This document shows positions 34,745 to 45,968 of a stretch of DNA of 64,000 nucleotides, piece after piece. Numbering within the stretch: position 1 is the stretch's first letter; each line of letters opens with the position of its first letter. Source of the stretch: Arion vulgaris (taxonomy: Eukaryota; Mollusca; Gastropoda; Stylommatophora; Arionidae); assembly GCA_020796225.1 (NCBI GenBank), contig CM036753.1:6629001-6693000 (forward strand), read 5' to 3'. The notes beneath the pieces were generated by a model. It did no database searches, was not told the origin of the DNA, and saw only the letters and a list, made by a program, of their open reading frames with translations. Made by a program: the position numbers and the translations under genes.

Positions 34745-35000
34745 TTCCAAAGTAAGTCTAAAGACCAAGGATTGACTTCATTGCATCAGCTTTTATCCCA
34801 TATGACTAGATCCCTCTCTGCAGAAACGACACGCCCCTTGTCGAGAGTATTGCACAAAGCACGAACTCTGTAGATCCGGCAAACAATCGTAGGGGTCTCT
34901 TGAAAAATACAATTGTGAACAGAACGACGCGGTCCGGATTCGAACCCCCGACCTTCGGAGTGCAAGAACAAGACTTGCCACTTAGCCACATATACCCCAG
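34745..35000 (-). mobile_element. S5 tRNA-derived SINE
   Basis: The reverse complement starts GGTATATGTGGCTAAGTGGC (A-box) and GGGGGTTCGAATCCGG (intact B-box), then GAGTTCGTGCTTTGTGCAAT and GTTTCTGCAGAGAGGGATCT, ending GATGCAATGAAGTCAATCC. With 17010-17240 it is the best S5 copy. Frames of 62-75 codons here are artefacts. Confidence 0.82.
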
Positions 35001-35087
35001 ATATTTGGGACACAACTATTTAATGAGTTCAGTATTCAGTGTTCAAAAACTGGCATCATAGCTCTCTGGATATGGGCACATATCTCT

Positions 35088-35312
35088 TTAGTTTCTGTCA
35101 GAAAATGGCGTCATGTAAGCATGCTGATTATTCCCGTTATACACTGGTATACATGCAGTTAACAGTTCTCTGACGTTCCTCCCAGCTCGCCACATACTAC
35201 GGGTGTAGTACACGCTACTTAAATACTTAATAGAGTCAACATCTATGCATTCTGGTCGTCCACCTAGGTACTCAGTATCTTTCATGAAGCTGAAAACGTC
35301 AGCGGAAGATCA
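35088..35312 (-). CDS. Hypothetical short ORF, possible isolated exon
   Basis: A 65-codon frame (ATG near 35285, stop near 35090) with balanced composition, no repeats and no overlap with a recognised repeat: it includes EYLGGRPECIDVDSIKYLS and MWRAGRNVRELLTACIPVY. A TTTTCAG just upstream of the ATG could be a splice acceptor, but no donor or partner exon is evident. I recognise no family. It stands out only because nearly all other frames in the window are repeat-derived; it may still be chance or an old transposon piece. Confidence 0.2.
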
Positions 35313-35740
35313 CTTTAACAGTAGCTATTTAAAAAAAACTATTTTCGACTTTTATTTCAACTAATAAAACCGTGATACCAATATTATGCTTGGTGACTGG
35401 ACAATCGACTACAAGAGAAATTGAACACAGTCCATCGCCGTCTAAATCTTGTTCACAGTCACGAATCTAGATCGACTTCTTGATACTATTTCATAACGCA
35501 GATATCGATTATGTTACTAATTGTAGCAAAAACTGATCATATTACCGAGACAAACAGTGCACATTCTGATAAAAAAAACAAATTATCGTTTTTGTTTACC
35601 GAAGTAACAAACCGTTACCATGACTACGAGCGTAGCACTGATTAGCAACGATATATTCATTCAATGAAATTATAATCAGAGAATATATGAACAAATGTCA
35701 ACCATACAAAGAGAAGCGAAGATTGCATTAAGAACTACAT

Positions 35741-35856
35741 CAATATTGCTAATACCAGCGAGACAAGCTAGCATTGCTAGCTACAAGGAGAAGAGAAACA
35801 ATATTGCTAATACCAGCGAGACAAGCTAGCATTGCTAGCTACAAGGAGAAGAGAAA
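35741..35856. repeat. 58-bp direct duplication
   Basis: CAATATTGCTAATACCAGCG to AAGAGAAA occurs at 35741 and 35799, nearly identical. Each holds the palindrome GCTAGCATTGCTAGC. Confidence 0.92.
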
Positions 35857-36490
35857 TGAAAAGGTAAACACGTTCATATGAAATTTGAGAGAAAACCGTA
35901 AAGCTGGATCGCGTTTCACGGAAATTAAGAAACACAAGAACTGCCATGTTTATTGGAATAGCAGAGAATAAGAAAATACAAAGGTTAAATATGATATGTG
36001 AGCATAAAGGGAAGAACCAGAGCAAATGGGACAGAGTGGGATAAACAGACAGAGAGAGGGTGAGAAGCCAAATATAAAGAAAGAAGGGACACATAAAATT
36101 AGACAATGGGAACAAAATGGATGGAGAAATAGAGATAAATATACATAGCAAATAAGGGGGAGGGAAATTAGATAGAGTGGGGGAAAGAGACAATGGCAAG
36201 TAGACAGACATGGAAACGAGTATGGGACAGAGAGAAAGTGGGGGAAAGAGAAAAATACATCGAAAGAGAAGAGAGTTAGGGACAGAGTAAATCTGACAGA
36301 GTCGAAGAAAGAGACAGGAAACAGACTGAGAGTGAAGGAGAAAAATGAAACAGTGAAAGGAAGAGAAATACATAAAGAATATAGAGAGAGAAAGAATAAG
36401 TGAAAAAAGGTAAAAGGATTAAGAACAAGGAAATAGTGAGAGAGATTAAGAACCAAATAAACAGAAAGATGAAGGTAGTGATGCATAACT
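35857..36490. repeat. Long purine-rich tract
   Basis: Over 600 bp on the plus strand are dominated by A and G (AGAGAGAAAG, GGGGAAAGAG and similar) with few C and T. The two minus-strand frames of 186-188 codons are Ser/Leu/Phe/Pro low-complexity translations of the pyrimidine strand. Confidence 0.8.
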
Positions 36491-37464
36491 AGGAGATACA
36501 AGGAACACATATGTACTTCACAGTACTAAGTAAGTATGCTAGCCACCACTAAAGAGCATCTCAAATTTGTTCACATACATACATCATCACTATGTGTACG
36601 AGGCAGAGAGAGGCGTTTAAAAACACAATTACTAACACGACCAAGTCATTGTAGCTCAAATCTATTCATTCCCTATATTATTTACACTGATTTTAGAATC
36701 CCTATATTCTTAATAAGTGATTTTTACAGAAGAATGATAGATTAATGAATGTACAAAAGAATGTTAACTTAAGGATGTACAGAAGAATGTTAACTCAATG
36801 ATTTGACATAATAATTTGAACCTAATTGTTAAAAAAAATTAAGAATGCTAACTCAGTGTTTTTAAAAAAAAAAAATTAAGAATGTAAACTCAACTGCAGT
36901 TAGATTGGTTATTGAGTATATGCGATGAAGGAAATCAATACACCAGAGACACATCAATAATAAGAATTTCATATTTGGGGAGGTCTGTGATAGTGAGGTG
37001 AGGGGTGTTAAGAGATATTAAATGATGGGTTACTGGTTATTGAACAGACTTCACAAAATTGCCTGGTTAGTCTCTATAGTGGTCAGTCTCGCCAATAAAT
37101 ATTACAGTTGTTACTTCAAACCCCAAGCAAGTACGTGTTTTCACTCATGTTCTATATAGAACTGTTGAGGTTTCTCTAGTGCTTCGTTTCATAACCAGGA
37201 GACTCTCGTATTATGCACTGCCATGAGATATGAAGGCTTCTACTATCAGATTGTGTGAAAGACTACGTCAACTTCAGATCCAATACTTGATTGAGACATC
37301 ATCAAAGTAAGAACTTATTTGAGCAGTGACAACCATGTTTTTTGTGATCGCTCTCACCTAAGATCTAATACGTTCTACAATCTTCTATCACATAATTGTA
37401 GCTATTAAGCATTCGGTGACATGTCCAATATAAAAGTAATCATGTAGCTATTAATTATAGTGGT
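36491..37464. other. Unassigned sequence
   Basis: Short imperfect repeats of AGAATGTTAACTCAATGAT type at 36730-36900. No coding signal. Confidence 0.4.
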
Positions 37465-38110
37465 ATGTGGTCACTTATTCTCTCTTCCTCTCTACTTGAT
37501 CAACAATTAATTTTAAAATTAAAAATGTTTACAGAACAATGTCAACAAGTCTGTGAATGGACACCGACTACTGGTGACATGCGATTACAACAACCGTTGC
37601 ATCACAATCATTTTCTTCCATACCAAGCAAGCCCTGCCACAAGTTGTCATGGAAACACCATAGATTACATATCTGGCATCAAGTAGACCTCCTTATAACT
37701 AAGCGAACTTTCAGTAACAGTGTGCTCATCACTTGTAGCTACCACATTGCCGACTGTGACACCGACCACTCATTGATATGAAGCAAAGTTAGGCTGAAAC
37801 TAAAGACACTCCATCATCCTATTGAGGAAAGGAGGTCCACGCATTAACACCACCAAACCAATAATGGTACAATCATTTTGTACTACATTAGGAAACGGTC
37901 TTCAAAGCACACCAGAAGAAGGTGTGGTACAAACTGGTAACTACATCTGGGTCATCATCTACAAGACGGCCAAAGCCATCTTTGACACCCGTTATAATCA
38001 GGACACTGATTAGTTTGCTGCAAATATAATAGATCTTGAACCAGTTATAGCAGAAGAAGAACTGCCATACAGAACAAGACAAAGGATCTCAGTTACAAGT
38101 GGCTTCTTGT
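37465..38110 (+). pseudogene. LINE endonuclease C-terminus and linker
   Basis: In three frames the order matches a LINE ORF2 before the RT: GNTIDYISGIK (the xQIDYI strand of the AP-like endonuclease), TFSNSVLITCSYHIADCDTD with HSLI (the catalytic SDH-like motif, here DTDHSLI), then LGNGLQSTPEEGVV and YKTAKAIFDTRYN, typical of the endonuclease-RT linker. At least three frameshifts or stops. It is the only endonuclease part seen; other LINE pieces are 3' ends. Confidence 0.65.
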
Positions 38111-38135
38111 ATCACTGAAATCTGCCAGAAGTGAA

Positions 38136-38143
38136 GCGCGCGC

Positions 38144-38176
<33 letters not shown>

Positions 38177-38205
38177 AAACACACACACACACACACACAA
38201 AACAT
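38136..38205. repeat. (GC)n-(GCAC)n-(CA)n microsatellite
   Basis: GCGCGCGCGC passes into GCACGCAC and then CACACA, a compound alternating purine-pyrimidine run. Confidence 0.95.
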
Positions 38206-38534
38206 TCACTTTAGTACACAACTGACTTTCCATCTTTCTATACCGTGCATGTTAGTGGGTTGTTACCGCGATAGTTTTGTGACATCAGGGTTTGTATCAC
38301 AACCAATATTCTGTGTTTACCTTGTTAGCAGTAGATATCACAATAATATATATATATATCTTCCGAGAAACTATATATGTGTGTATTTATTTTTACTACC
38401 CCAGCTACGAAATGAACATGGACGGTTTACTACAAACAGACAGAAAGATCTCTGTGTGGGATGCCCATATAGTGCTTAGTGGTATGGGTTCAGTAAATCA
38501 TGACATCAAATGTCTGTTATATTGAAATCCATGG
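38206..38534. other. Unassigned sequence with (TA)n
   Basis: Short TA run at 38346-38358. Overlapping 76-77 codon frames show no domain. Confidence 0.35.
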
Positions 38535-38665
38535 ATTGTTGTCGCAGCTACGGAGTTCGGGCTTTGTGCAATATGTTCGGCAGATCGCGTGCCATTTCTG
38601 CGGAGACAGACCGAGCCATATGGGGTAAAATATAGTGCAATGAAGTCAATCCTTCGGCTTTATAA
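38535..38665 (+). mobile_element. S5 SINE, 5'-truncated
   Basis: Starts within the S5 body (GCTACGGAGTTCGGGCTTTG) and runs through ATTTCTGCGGAGACAGACCG to GTGCAATGAAGTCAATCCTT. The tRNA head is absent. Confidence 0.78.
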
Positions 38666-38737
38666 CTTTAGACCATCAGTAATACTTAAAACAATCACTA
38701 TTCTATTAATATAGTTGCAATTTCATTTAGATAACCG

Positions 38738-38996
38738 CCTGTGTTGTGCCAAGCCGGGGCGCGCAAGGGGAGCAATGAATAGTGACACTGCGACCTACAA
38801 AGCATGTCGTAAGAGGCGATTGAGGTAGAGACCTAGGGAAACTACCCTAGTAAATAAAAGGCATCGCAGAAATCTGATGTGCTGGCCTACTTGTAAGCGC
38901 ATAACTGTCACAACGTACAATCGCTGTTAGTCTTGGATTACACACATCAGAAAGATTGGTTGACAATTGGTCGATATGGAACGTTCGGTGAAGAAG
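38738..38996 (+). mobile_element. S4 SINE
   Basis: From GTGCCAAGCCGGGGCGCGCA through ACACTGCGACCTACAAAGCA and CTACTTGTAAGCGCATAACT to GTCGATATGGAACGTTCGGT, then GAAGAAGAAAA. Complete by comparison with 21470-21730. Confidence 0.83.
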
Positions 38997-39604
38997 AAAA
39001 TGATTTAGGTAACTACAAAAAAAAGGGGATGGGGAGAAGACATTGATTGGTTCTAAGCACATAATAATCTAGTGATTAAACATGTGACGTGACTATCTTG
39101 ACTGGAATAGGTCATGATCCGCCTTATTTGTCTAACGCTTACAGCGCCTGGTGTGCTGTCATGTTCAATCATTTCTATCCTCAAAATTTGTTAGCACAAC
39201 ACACTTTCAACTTACGTAGCGGAAACGAATCTGCGTGTTCTATAACATACACTCTTCAATCCATCTATTAATTTGTTAACTGGAAATATTGTCGATATAT
39301 TCAATGTTGTCCGTTATTTAAGCTTCTCAGTCTGTTGTAGATCACAAAGAGCTCCGTGTGGAATCTTCCCAATGTTGTTTTACTGGGCCAGTGAGTTTGT
39401 CTCAGTATATCATATTCGCGGCGGAATTGAAGTGTATGCTCTGCAGTCTGAGATGCCTGTCAGCATGTATATATATCTGAATTGCCAATCTTATGTATAC
39501 AAGTAGTTGTGGAATCTATGATGTCCTGCTCTGTGGTGAAGAATAATTTGTTCGAATTTAATCATATTTTGCTAGTGGACCTGTGTTCATTTTGGTGACT
39601 TTCT
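38997..39604. other. Unassigned sequence
   Basis: A 77-codon plus frame at 39273-39506 has no recognisable domain. Confidence 0.35.
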
Positions 39605-39765
39605 GATTGATTTAATCATCATTTTCTTTTAGTGATAGATAACTGGTATATCCAATTACTCATCTGCAGCATATTTCTTGACCAGTTGGTCTGTTGTCTC
39701 ATTTCCTGGTATTCCACAGTGAGACAGTCTCCACTGCATGGTGATTTTACGCTGGTTACATAGTA
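39605..39765 (-). pseudogene. LINE RNase H fragment
   Basis: The minus frame reads MQWRLSHCGIPGNETTDQLV, then KKYAADE, the last strand and helix of an RNase HI domain (WxPSHxGIxGNExADxLA) with the His, Gly-Asn-Glu and Asp positions in place. This RNase H differs from LINE-C, whose motif is VPGHAGVRGNERAD, so a second RNase H lineage is present. It is head-to-head with the plus-strand RT piece at 39768. Confidence 0.75.
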
Positions 39766-39767
39766 AA

Positions 39768-40440
39768 TATTAAGCATGAATATAAAGAAAACAGAGGTAA
39801 GGTTATCTCTAAGAAACAGGAAACACCCCAATGCAAAATCACAATAAACAACACCACACTGAAACAAGTCCATCGATTCAAGTATCTGGAAACATACCTA
39901 ACATCAGATGGAAGATGTAAAATATAAATTAGGAGTAGAATAGCTCAAGCGAAAGCAGATTTTTATGAAAATGAAAAGCGCAACAAGCGTGAATTTAATA
40001 CTAATGACACTGCGGACACGAGTGCTATATTGAACCAATACTTATGTTTGGCAGCGAATCATGGGCAATGAACAACCAATCAATAAGATCGCTGGAAGCC
40101 ACATATAAGTGATTTTACAGAAGAATTGTGAAAATGCCACGGGCATGGAAGCAATCAAATGAAGAGGTTTTTAATCAGGCTTACACACAAAGAAACATCA
40201 AAAGAATAAGAATCAGACAATCAAGGTTCTTCTGGCATATAATGCCAGACATTTATAACATTTGGATACAATAGGTGAAATGGAGGATAGATCGTGGACG
40301 GCAGAGGGAGAAGATGTTGGATGATATGACATCGGGGTTCGACGAAAGATCGACGTCAGAACTGATTATCTGTACCAGGAAGAGAGAGTTGTCGAGAGAC
40401 ATGATCGCCTACACCGTTAGGCATACCACTTGATTGAGTA
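39768..40440 (+). pseudogene. LINE RT (post-catalytic region)
   Basis: Begins KKTEVRLSLRNRKHPNAKI, then TTLKQVHRFKYLETYLTSDG, the KTExM...FxYLGxxxxxDG segment after the FADD motif. Next come broken frames with MFGSESW and YRRIVKMP and, near 40200, IRIRQSRFFWH. It ends near 40420. Several stops (for example after CKI). Confidence 0.82.
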
Positions 40441-41150
40441 TTAACTACTTTCAACTATAAACTACCCCTCTCATGAGCCGAACTGAGACAGTAGTAAAAC
40501 AAAGCAGAAAACACCAAGTAACAAATAAGTGAGCGTCCCACATATTATGGACACGATGATAAAAGCCACGCGTACCCAAATGGGCATAGCTGTAGGATAT
40601 CACTACAGGCAATAAAGCACTGAGAAAATGGGAGTCAATATCATCTAAAAGATTAACATCAGGGGAGGAAAAGAGCCACTGTCGTTTATTACTTGACTTC
40701 ATACCAGATACCAGCGCATTTCCCGACCACTAAACACGAATTCTATGATTAACTGCAGGCGGTATCCAACATAGTCATGAGAGCTGTCAAAGTAAAACTA
40801 GTCGTAACAAATAACAGTAACCGCGAGGTGATTATGGAAGCGAAAATCATGGAGAAATATGCAAATATTGCATTTGTTGTCGGCTTCTGTAGTCTGGCTG
40901 GAACGTGTGATGTGAGCAGCGGTGCTAGCGGACTACCACAGACAAAAAATAAAACAAGACTACTTGACAATAAAATGGATATAAATCTGCGATCTCTATG
41001 ATTACTGCAAACAGTAGCTAACAATATAACATAGTCAGAAATGTCTTATACATTGCTAGTTTAGAAAGATACTAGTTTTGACTCTTCATTAGTTATGAGA
41101 ATGTCCTACCCCTGTTGATGTCATTTTTTAAGTGATCTATCACTTCCTAT
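40441..41150. other. Unassigned sequence
   Basis: A 74-codon plus frame (40777-41001) and an overlapping 91-codon minus frame show no family I recognise. Confidence 0.35.
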
Positions 41151-41240
41151 ATCAGTGGTTCCCAAACTTTGCATTACTGCGCACCCATTTTAAATACATT
41201 TTGCTGCCGCGACCCCCAAAAGTTTCTATATAAGAAAATG
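41151..41240. mobile_element. hAT-like transposon left end
   Basis: CAGTGGTTCCCAAACTTTGC at 41154-41173 is a typical hAT terminal sequence, followed by CGCGACCCCCAAAAG as in many hAT-derived MITEs. No matching right end found close by; the remnant at 30434-30451 has the opposite end type but is 10 kb away. Confidence 0.55.
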
Positions 41241-41865
41241 GACAAGAACGAATTATCTGTGTTACAATAGTAAACAATGTCTACAATTTAACATTTGAAT
41301 AAAAGGAAGAGGTTTCATTTTTCATTGAACAAGACGCGCTATCATTAGCATCATCAGTTCATTTGCATTTCAATTTCCGCCAGCGATCCATCCTGAAGCT
41401 CAGCCATAATGTAGTGTGGCAAAATCCAATGCAGGCTAACGTTATTTATTCTGTCTTTCCCAAGATCGTTTCAGCCAATTACTTACTTACATTTCATTCT
41501 TCTAGGGGTGGAGTTATTATTACACCACACTAACAGTCAAGCTGGCTCCAATTCCTCAGACTGTGGAAACTTCAAATGATCTTTTATTTTGTTCTGTCAG
41601 ACATTCAGACTCCGGTCTGGTCCCGGTCCTTTGATTTTACAGCGGAACTAGTTTACCACTGTTTTATACATGTTTAAATGTATAATCATATTCATATGTT
41701 GTCTTGGTTCACGGCATGGTCAACGAAATGATTTTAATTTTATTTGCATGATCAGAGCTCTGATCAATTCATTTCTCTTTTGTCATAGATATTTAATTTA
41801 GTAGAAAAAATGAATCTCACTGAGCTGAAAATGAATGGCGCGTGTCTTATGTCACATAAAACTTT
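41241..41865. other. Unassigned sequence
   Basis: No feature recognised. Confidence 0.35.
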
Positions 41866-42094
41866 AACTGGCGTGTTCATCCGCCTGCCCAGCGTGTTCG
41901 TAGCGCGTTGGACGACGGATGACAAGCACCCTGTGAGTGTTGTTCAATTCCACGGGCTGGCAGAAAAGCTACAGGTTCTCCAGGTTTACGGTGTTCGTGG
42001 CACCGAACTGAAGGGTTACGATGTCCATGGCACCAAGCCGAAAACTGAAAGCTCAAGTGCTTCTGGATCGAAAAAATACACAAAACTGGCGTGT
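41866..42094 (+). mobile_element. S6 tRNA-derived SINE with 11-bp target duplication
   Basis: The element is 41877-42083: CCGCCTGCCCAGCGTGTTCG head, a weakened B-box (GTTCAATTCC), body CGGTGTTCGTGGCACCGAAC, 3' end GCTTCTGGATCGAAAAAA. AACTGGCGTGT flanks it at 41866-41876 and 42084-42094. A 135-codon frame (41810-42217) reads straight through flanks and SINE and is probably chance. Confidence 0.87.
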
Positions 42095-42589
42095 CCTATT
42101 TTTACAGATTATGAAAGACACAAATTGTGTGAGAGTAACCCTCAAATACAATACATCTTATTGACAACTGTGTTGTACAGATTTGGACTCATTCAGATTA
42201 TAGACATGGCAGATTGATTATGTGTAAAATCAGATACATCGTTGGACCCTTAGAAAGTTTTTTTTTTAAATGCAAATATGACAGAGAAAGATCAAATATA
42301 GCTCCGAGATAAATGTTGAAATATAAAGGTAAAACAAGAAGTTCGCTTTAAAACGCACATAACATACTAAAAATGACGTTTCGACAAATAAAAGTCAGTT
42401 AACAAATCTTCACATTACTTTTTCATCATCAGGTGCCGTGTCTGCAGCGGTTGGTGATCATGTATCTCTTTAACTCTCTGTTCTCAAAGTTATCGATCAA
42501 CTCAGTTGTTGACATTGTTCCATACCATTCTGTCCGGCTACTCTGTATCGTCTAACAGCGATAACCTGAATACGTCATTGCATAACGTC
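42095..42589. other. Unassigned sequence
   Basis: No repeat recognised. The ACGTTTCGACAAATAAAAG at 42374 echoes the motif at 24532 and in the 27.1-kb palindrome. Confidence 0.35.
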
Positions 42590-43204
42590 ATATAAGAAAG
42601 AGAATTATGCTATAAGTGCCAAACATGGACGCTGACATCAAATGATAGAAGTAAACTAGTCACGCCAGAGATGTAATGTCTACGCAGAATGCTGGGGGTA
42701 ACAAGAAGAGGCCGGTTTAGTAATGAAGATTTGGTTGAAATCGGATGCACATGTCCTAAACATGTAGAAGTCTATGCGTTTAGGGGCCTACCAAACCAAT
42801 GTGCAAAGTATACACATTCTTGGCAAAGATCAAACATATCACAAAGAGTGATTAAAATTGGTTGTAAAGAACGAACGCAAAGAAGAAGAAGAAGAAGTAA
42901 TGAAGACATCAGGAACAATCTGGGTACAACATTAGTACTGAACTTCATCAGGATACAACAAATTAAATGGTTGGGCCACATAACAGATTACTAACAGACA
43001 GTGCACGTCAAAGAACAATGTCGCTCCGATACAATGGATACAAAGGAAAAGGCCGTCCACGCAAAAGGTAAGAAATAACAGAGGCGACGAAAGACACTGT
43101 TGATGAAGCGCACACAAGGACTCGTTCTAGACATATCTTCTTATCTGACACTGTCAGACAAAACCGGATTGGAGAAAAGATGACAGAAAAATATAAGAGC
43201 AATA
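42590..43204 (+). pseudogene. LINE-G ORF2 C-terminus and 3' end
   Basis: Reads CYKCQTWTLTSNDRSKLVT, then CLRRMLGVTRRGRFSNED, is interrupted by an S4 insertion at 42730-42895, and resumes NEDIRNNLGTTLVLNFIRIQ with QIKWLGHI. The 3' part (43010-43200) matches 45660-45860. Related to LINE-A (LCYQCQTWALTKTQE). It leads directly into the 25-bp array. Confidence 0.82.
42719..42906 (+). mobile_element. S4 SINE, 5'-truncated and diverged, in LINE-G
   Basis: The element is about 42730-42895. Its 3' half (ATCACAAAGAGTGATTAAAA, then GAACGAACGC and AAGAAGAAGAAGAAG) matches the S4 end (ATCACAAAGAGTGGTTTAAC, GAGCGTTCGAAGAAGAAG). AGTAATGAAGA flanks it at 42719-42729 and 42896-42906, and the LINE-G reading NED is restored when it is removed. 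Confidence 0.72.
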
Positions 43205-44246
43205 ATCCTCTGAGTACATCATTGTATAAATAATCTGAGTACATCATTGTATAAATAATCTGAGTACATCATTGTATAAATAATCTGAGTACATCATTGT
43301 ATAAATAATCTGAGTACATCATTGTATAAATAATCTGAGTACATCATTGTATAAATAATCTGAGTACATCATTGTATAAATAATCTGAGTACATCATTGT
43401 ATAAATAATCTGAGTACATCATTGTATAAATAATCTGAGTACATCATTGTATAAATAATCTGAGTACATCATTGTATAAATAATCTGAGTACATCATTGT
43501 ATAAATAATCTGAGTACATCATTGTATAAATAATCTGAGTACATCATTGTATAAATAATCTGAGTACATCATTGTATAAATAATCTGAGTACATCATTGT
43601 ATAAATAATCTGAGTACATCATTGTATAAATAATCTGAGTACATCATTGTATAAATAATCTGAGTACATCATTGTATAAATAATCTGAGTACATCATTGT
43701 ATAAATAATCTGAGTACATCATTGTATAAATAATCTGAGTACATCATTGTATAAATAATCTGAGTACATCATTGTATAAATAATCTGAGTACATCATTGT
43801 ATAAATAATCTGAGTACATCATTGTATAAATAATCTGAGTACATCATTGTATAAATAATCTGAGTACATCATTGTATAAATAATCTGAGTACATCATTGT
43901 ATAAATAATCTGAGTACATCATTGTATAAATAATCTGAGTACATCATTGTATAAGCCAATAATCTGAGTACATCATTGTATAAGCCAATAATCTGAGTAC
44001 ATCATTGTATAAGCCAATAATCTGAGTACATCATTGTATAAGCCAATAATCTGTGTACATCATTGTATAAGCCAATAATCTGAGTACATCATTGTATAAG
44101 CCAATAATCTGAGTACATCATTGTATAAGCCAATAATCTGAGTACATCATTGTATAAGCCAATAATCTGAGTACATCATTGTATAAGCCAATAATCTGAG
44201 TACATCATTGTATAAGCCAATAATCTGAGTACATCATTGTATAAGC
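43205..44246. repeat. 25-bp/29-bp tandem repeat at a LINE 3' end
   Basis: About 30 near-perfect units of CTGAGTACATCATTGTATAA plus ATAAT (43210-43950), then about 10 units lengthened by four bases to CTGAGTACATCATTGTATAA plus GCCAATAAT. One 29-bp unit has CTGTGTACATC. The array starts where the LINE-G 3' end stops (AATATAAGAGCAATAATCCT). Confidence 0.95.
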
Positions 44247-44644
44247 ATGAAAAGGTTGGATATTCGTTGCTTCTGTTGTTCAAACACTACAACTAATTCC
44301 TAAAGTAAATAGGGACAATATCAGACAATCAAGTCAGACGTCATCTATTTTTAACTCAAACTATTTCTCAAGATGACTAATACAAAGAGAAGACAATATT
44401 ACAAGACAATTGATTTAAAGCCATACTAAAGTAAATATCTTCTTCACCGTCTGGAGTCTATTTAATCTAGGGTTAGACCATAGTCTTGCTCGTAAATCTA
44501 GACTCCCTATCTTTTAAATGACATAGTATATGTATGTGCCACTTTCTCCAAGTTCACATAGCTAATTTATGTTTACTTTATCAACTTCCAGTCGGTCAGC
44601 TTGATATGTTAATAGTACAAACACAGTCTTATAATTTCATGTCT
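44247..44644. other. Unassigned A+T-rich sequence
   Basis: No feature recognised. Confidence 0.35.
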
Positions 44645-44885
44645 TAAAATACCATCACATACAGTTTCAGCACACTACATACAGTTTCAGCAAATACCAT
44701 CACATACAGTTTCAGCACACTACATACAGTTTCAGCAAATACCATCACATTCAGTTTCAGCACACTACATACAGTTTCAGCACACTACATACAGTTTCAG
44801 CACACTATATAAAGTTTCAGCAAACAGCAACACATACAGTTTCAGCACACTACATACAGTTTCAGCAGACTACATACAGTTCAAA
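44645..44885. repeat. Compound 17/25-bp tandem repeat
   Basis: ACATACAGTTTCAGCA alternates with spacers CACT, AATACCATC or AACAGCAAC, giving about 11 cores in 240 bp. Confidence 0.9.
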
Positions 44886-45139
44886 CAAACATGCTACATT
44901 TCATGACAGTTGGTGAACACTGCAAATTCACTAAATATTTACTAAATATTCTTCGAGTATGATTCACATGGAGCTGAAGATTTTCTTCGGTACTAAGTTT
45001 CAATAGTGTTGTACTAAATACATCGTACACTAGAGACAGGTATTCCGTGTCTGTTCAGTGAAGGTATGTGGCGTAACATTGTTTAGAATATACTGATCTA
45101 ATGACTATCATACTATAACTAGAATAGGAGCCATCTAGA
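44886..45139. other. Unassigned sequence
   Basis: No feature recognised. Confidence 0.35.
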
Positions 45140-45490
45140 TATTTTTTCCAGAGTTCCCTGATCTCAGTGTAGGTGAGATTGAGTTTCTAGTCCTATCGGA
45201 GACGGGCGATAAAACGTAGGTCCGTGTTCAATTTGAGCACGTAAAAGAACCCTTGGCAGTTCAAAATCGAGAAGAGCAGGTTGGAAAGCCGCTGCCTGGG
45301 CAACATTTATTAGAAAAGATTAAAAATAAAATTCATACAAAATATCATCGCCATCTTCAAAATTACATCGGTGACACTCGCCGGTGCTACGGAGTTCGTG
45401 CACTGCAGCTGAGATCATCCTTTTAAGAAAGAGATCGGAGAACAAATGGTTACTCACCGAAGTGTGATGATGATGGTCCTATCAAATCAC
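45140..45490 (+). mobile_element. S2 SINE lacking its tRNA head
   Basis: From TTTTTTCCAGAGTTCCCTGA through CCTATCGGAGACGGGCGATA, GAGCACGTAAAAGAACCCTT, CGCCGGTGCTACGGAGTTCG and AGTGTGATGATGATGGTCCT to ATCAAATCACTCAA. The best S2 body in the window. Confidence 0.82.
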
Positions 45491-45549
45491 TCAACTAGAA
45501 TATGGCAGCAACAGAGGATGGGACATTCATAACTAATATGGTTGCGAGT

Positions 45550-45885
45550 TTTAAAACCGGCTTAAAAATGAAGAGATCAGGAACAAAGTGGGTACAACAT
45601 CAGTACTGAACTTCATCAAGAAGCAACAAATGAAATGGTTCGGCAACAGATTACCAACAGACAGTGCGCCTCAAAGGCCAATGCTACTCCGATACAGTGA
45701 ATATAAAGCAAAAGGCAGGTCACGCAAAAGGTAAATCTCAGAAATAACAGGTGATGAAAAACACTATTTATGAAGCGCACATAAAAACTCGTTCTAGAAA
45801 TCTCTTCTTATCCTGCTGACACTGTGAGGCAAAACAGGATCAGAGAAAATAAAGACAGAAAAAAGGTTACAGGGTCTCAGGTCTG
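45550..45885 (+). pseudogene. LINE-G 3' end
   Basis: Reads NEEIRNKVGTTSVLNFIKKQ with QMKWFG, then KAKGRSRKR, and a 3' region (GAAGCGCACATAAAAACTCG, CTGACACTGTGAGGCAAAAC) matching 43010-43190. Starts abruptly, so 5'-truncated. Confidence 0.8.
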
Positions 45886-45968
45886 AAAAGCAAGTCTGGG
45901 AACTAATTATGATGACTACAAAGTAAAGTATAGACATGATCAGGCGACGTTAATACCAGTTATTAGAC

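Noticed and set aside
35807..36510. Minus-strand frames of 186-188 codons with membrane-like composition
   Set aside because: They come from a purine-rich low-complexity tract; Ser/Leu/Phe richness is what any pyrimidine-rich strand yields, and two frames are open at once.
41810..42217. 135-codon plus frame as a gene
   Set aside because: It runs through both target duplications and the full S6 SINE; the flanks show no coding signal.
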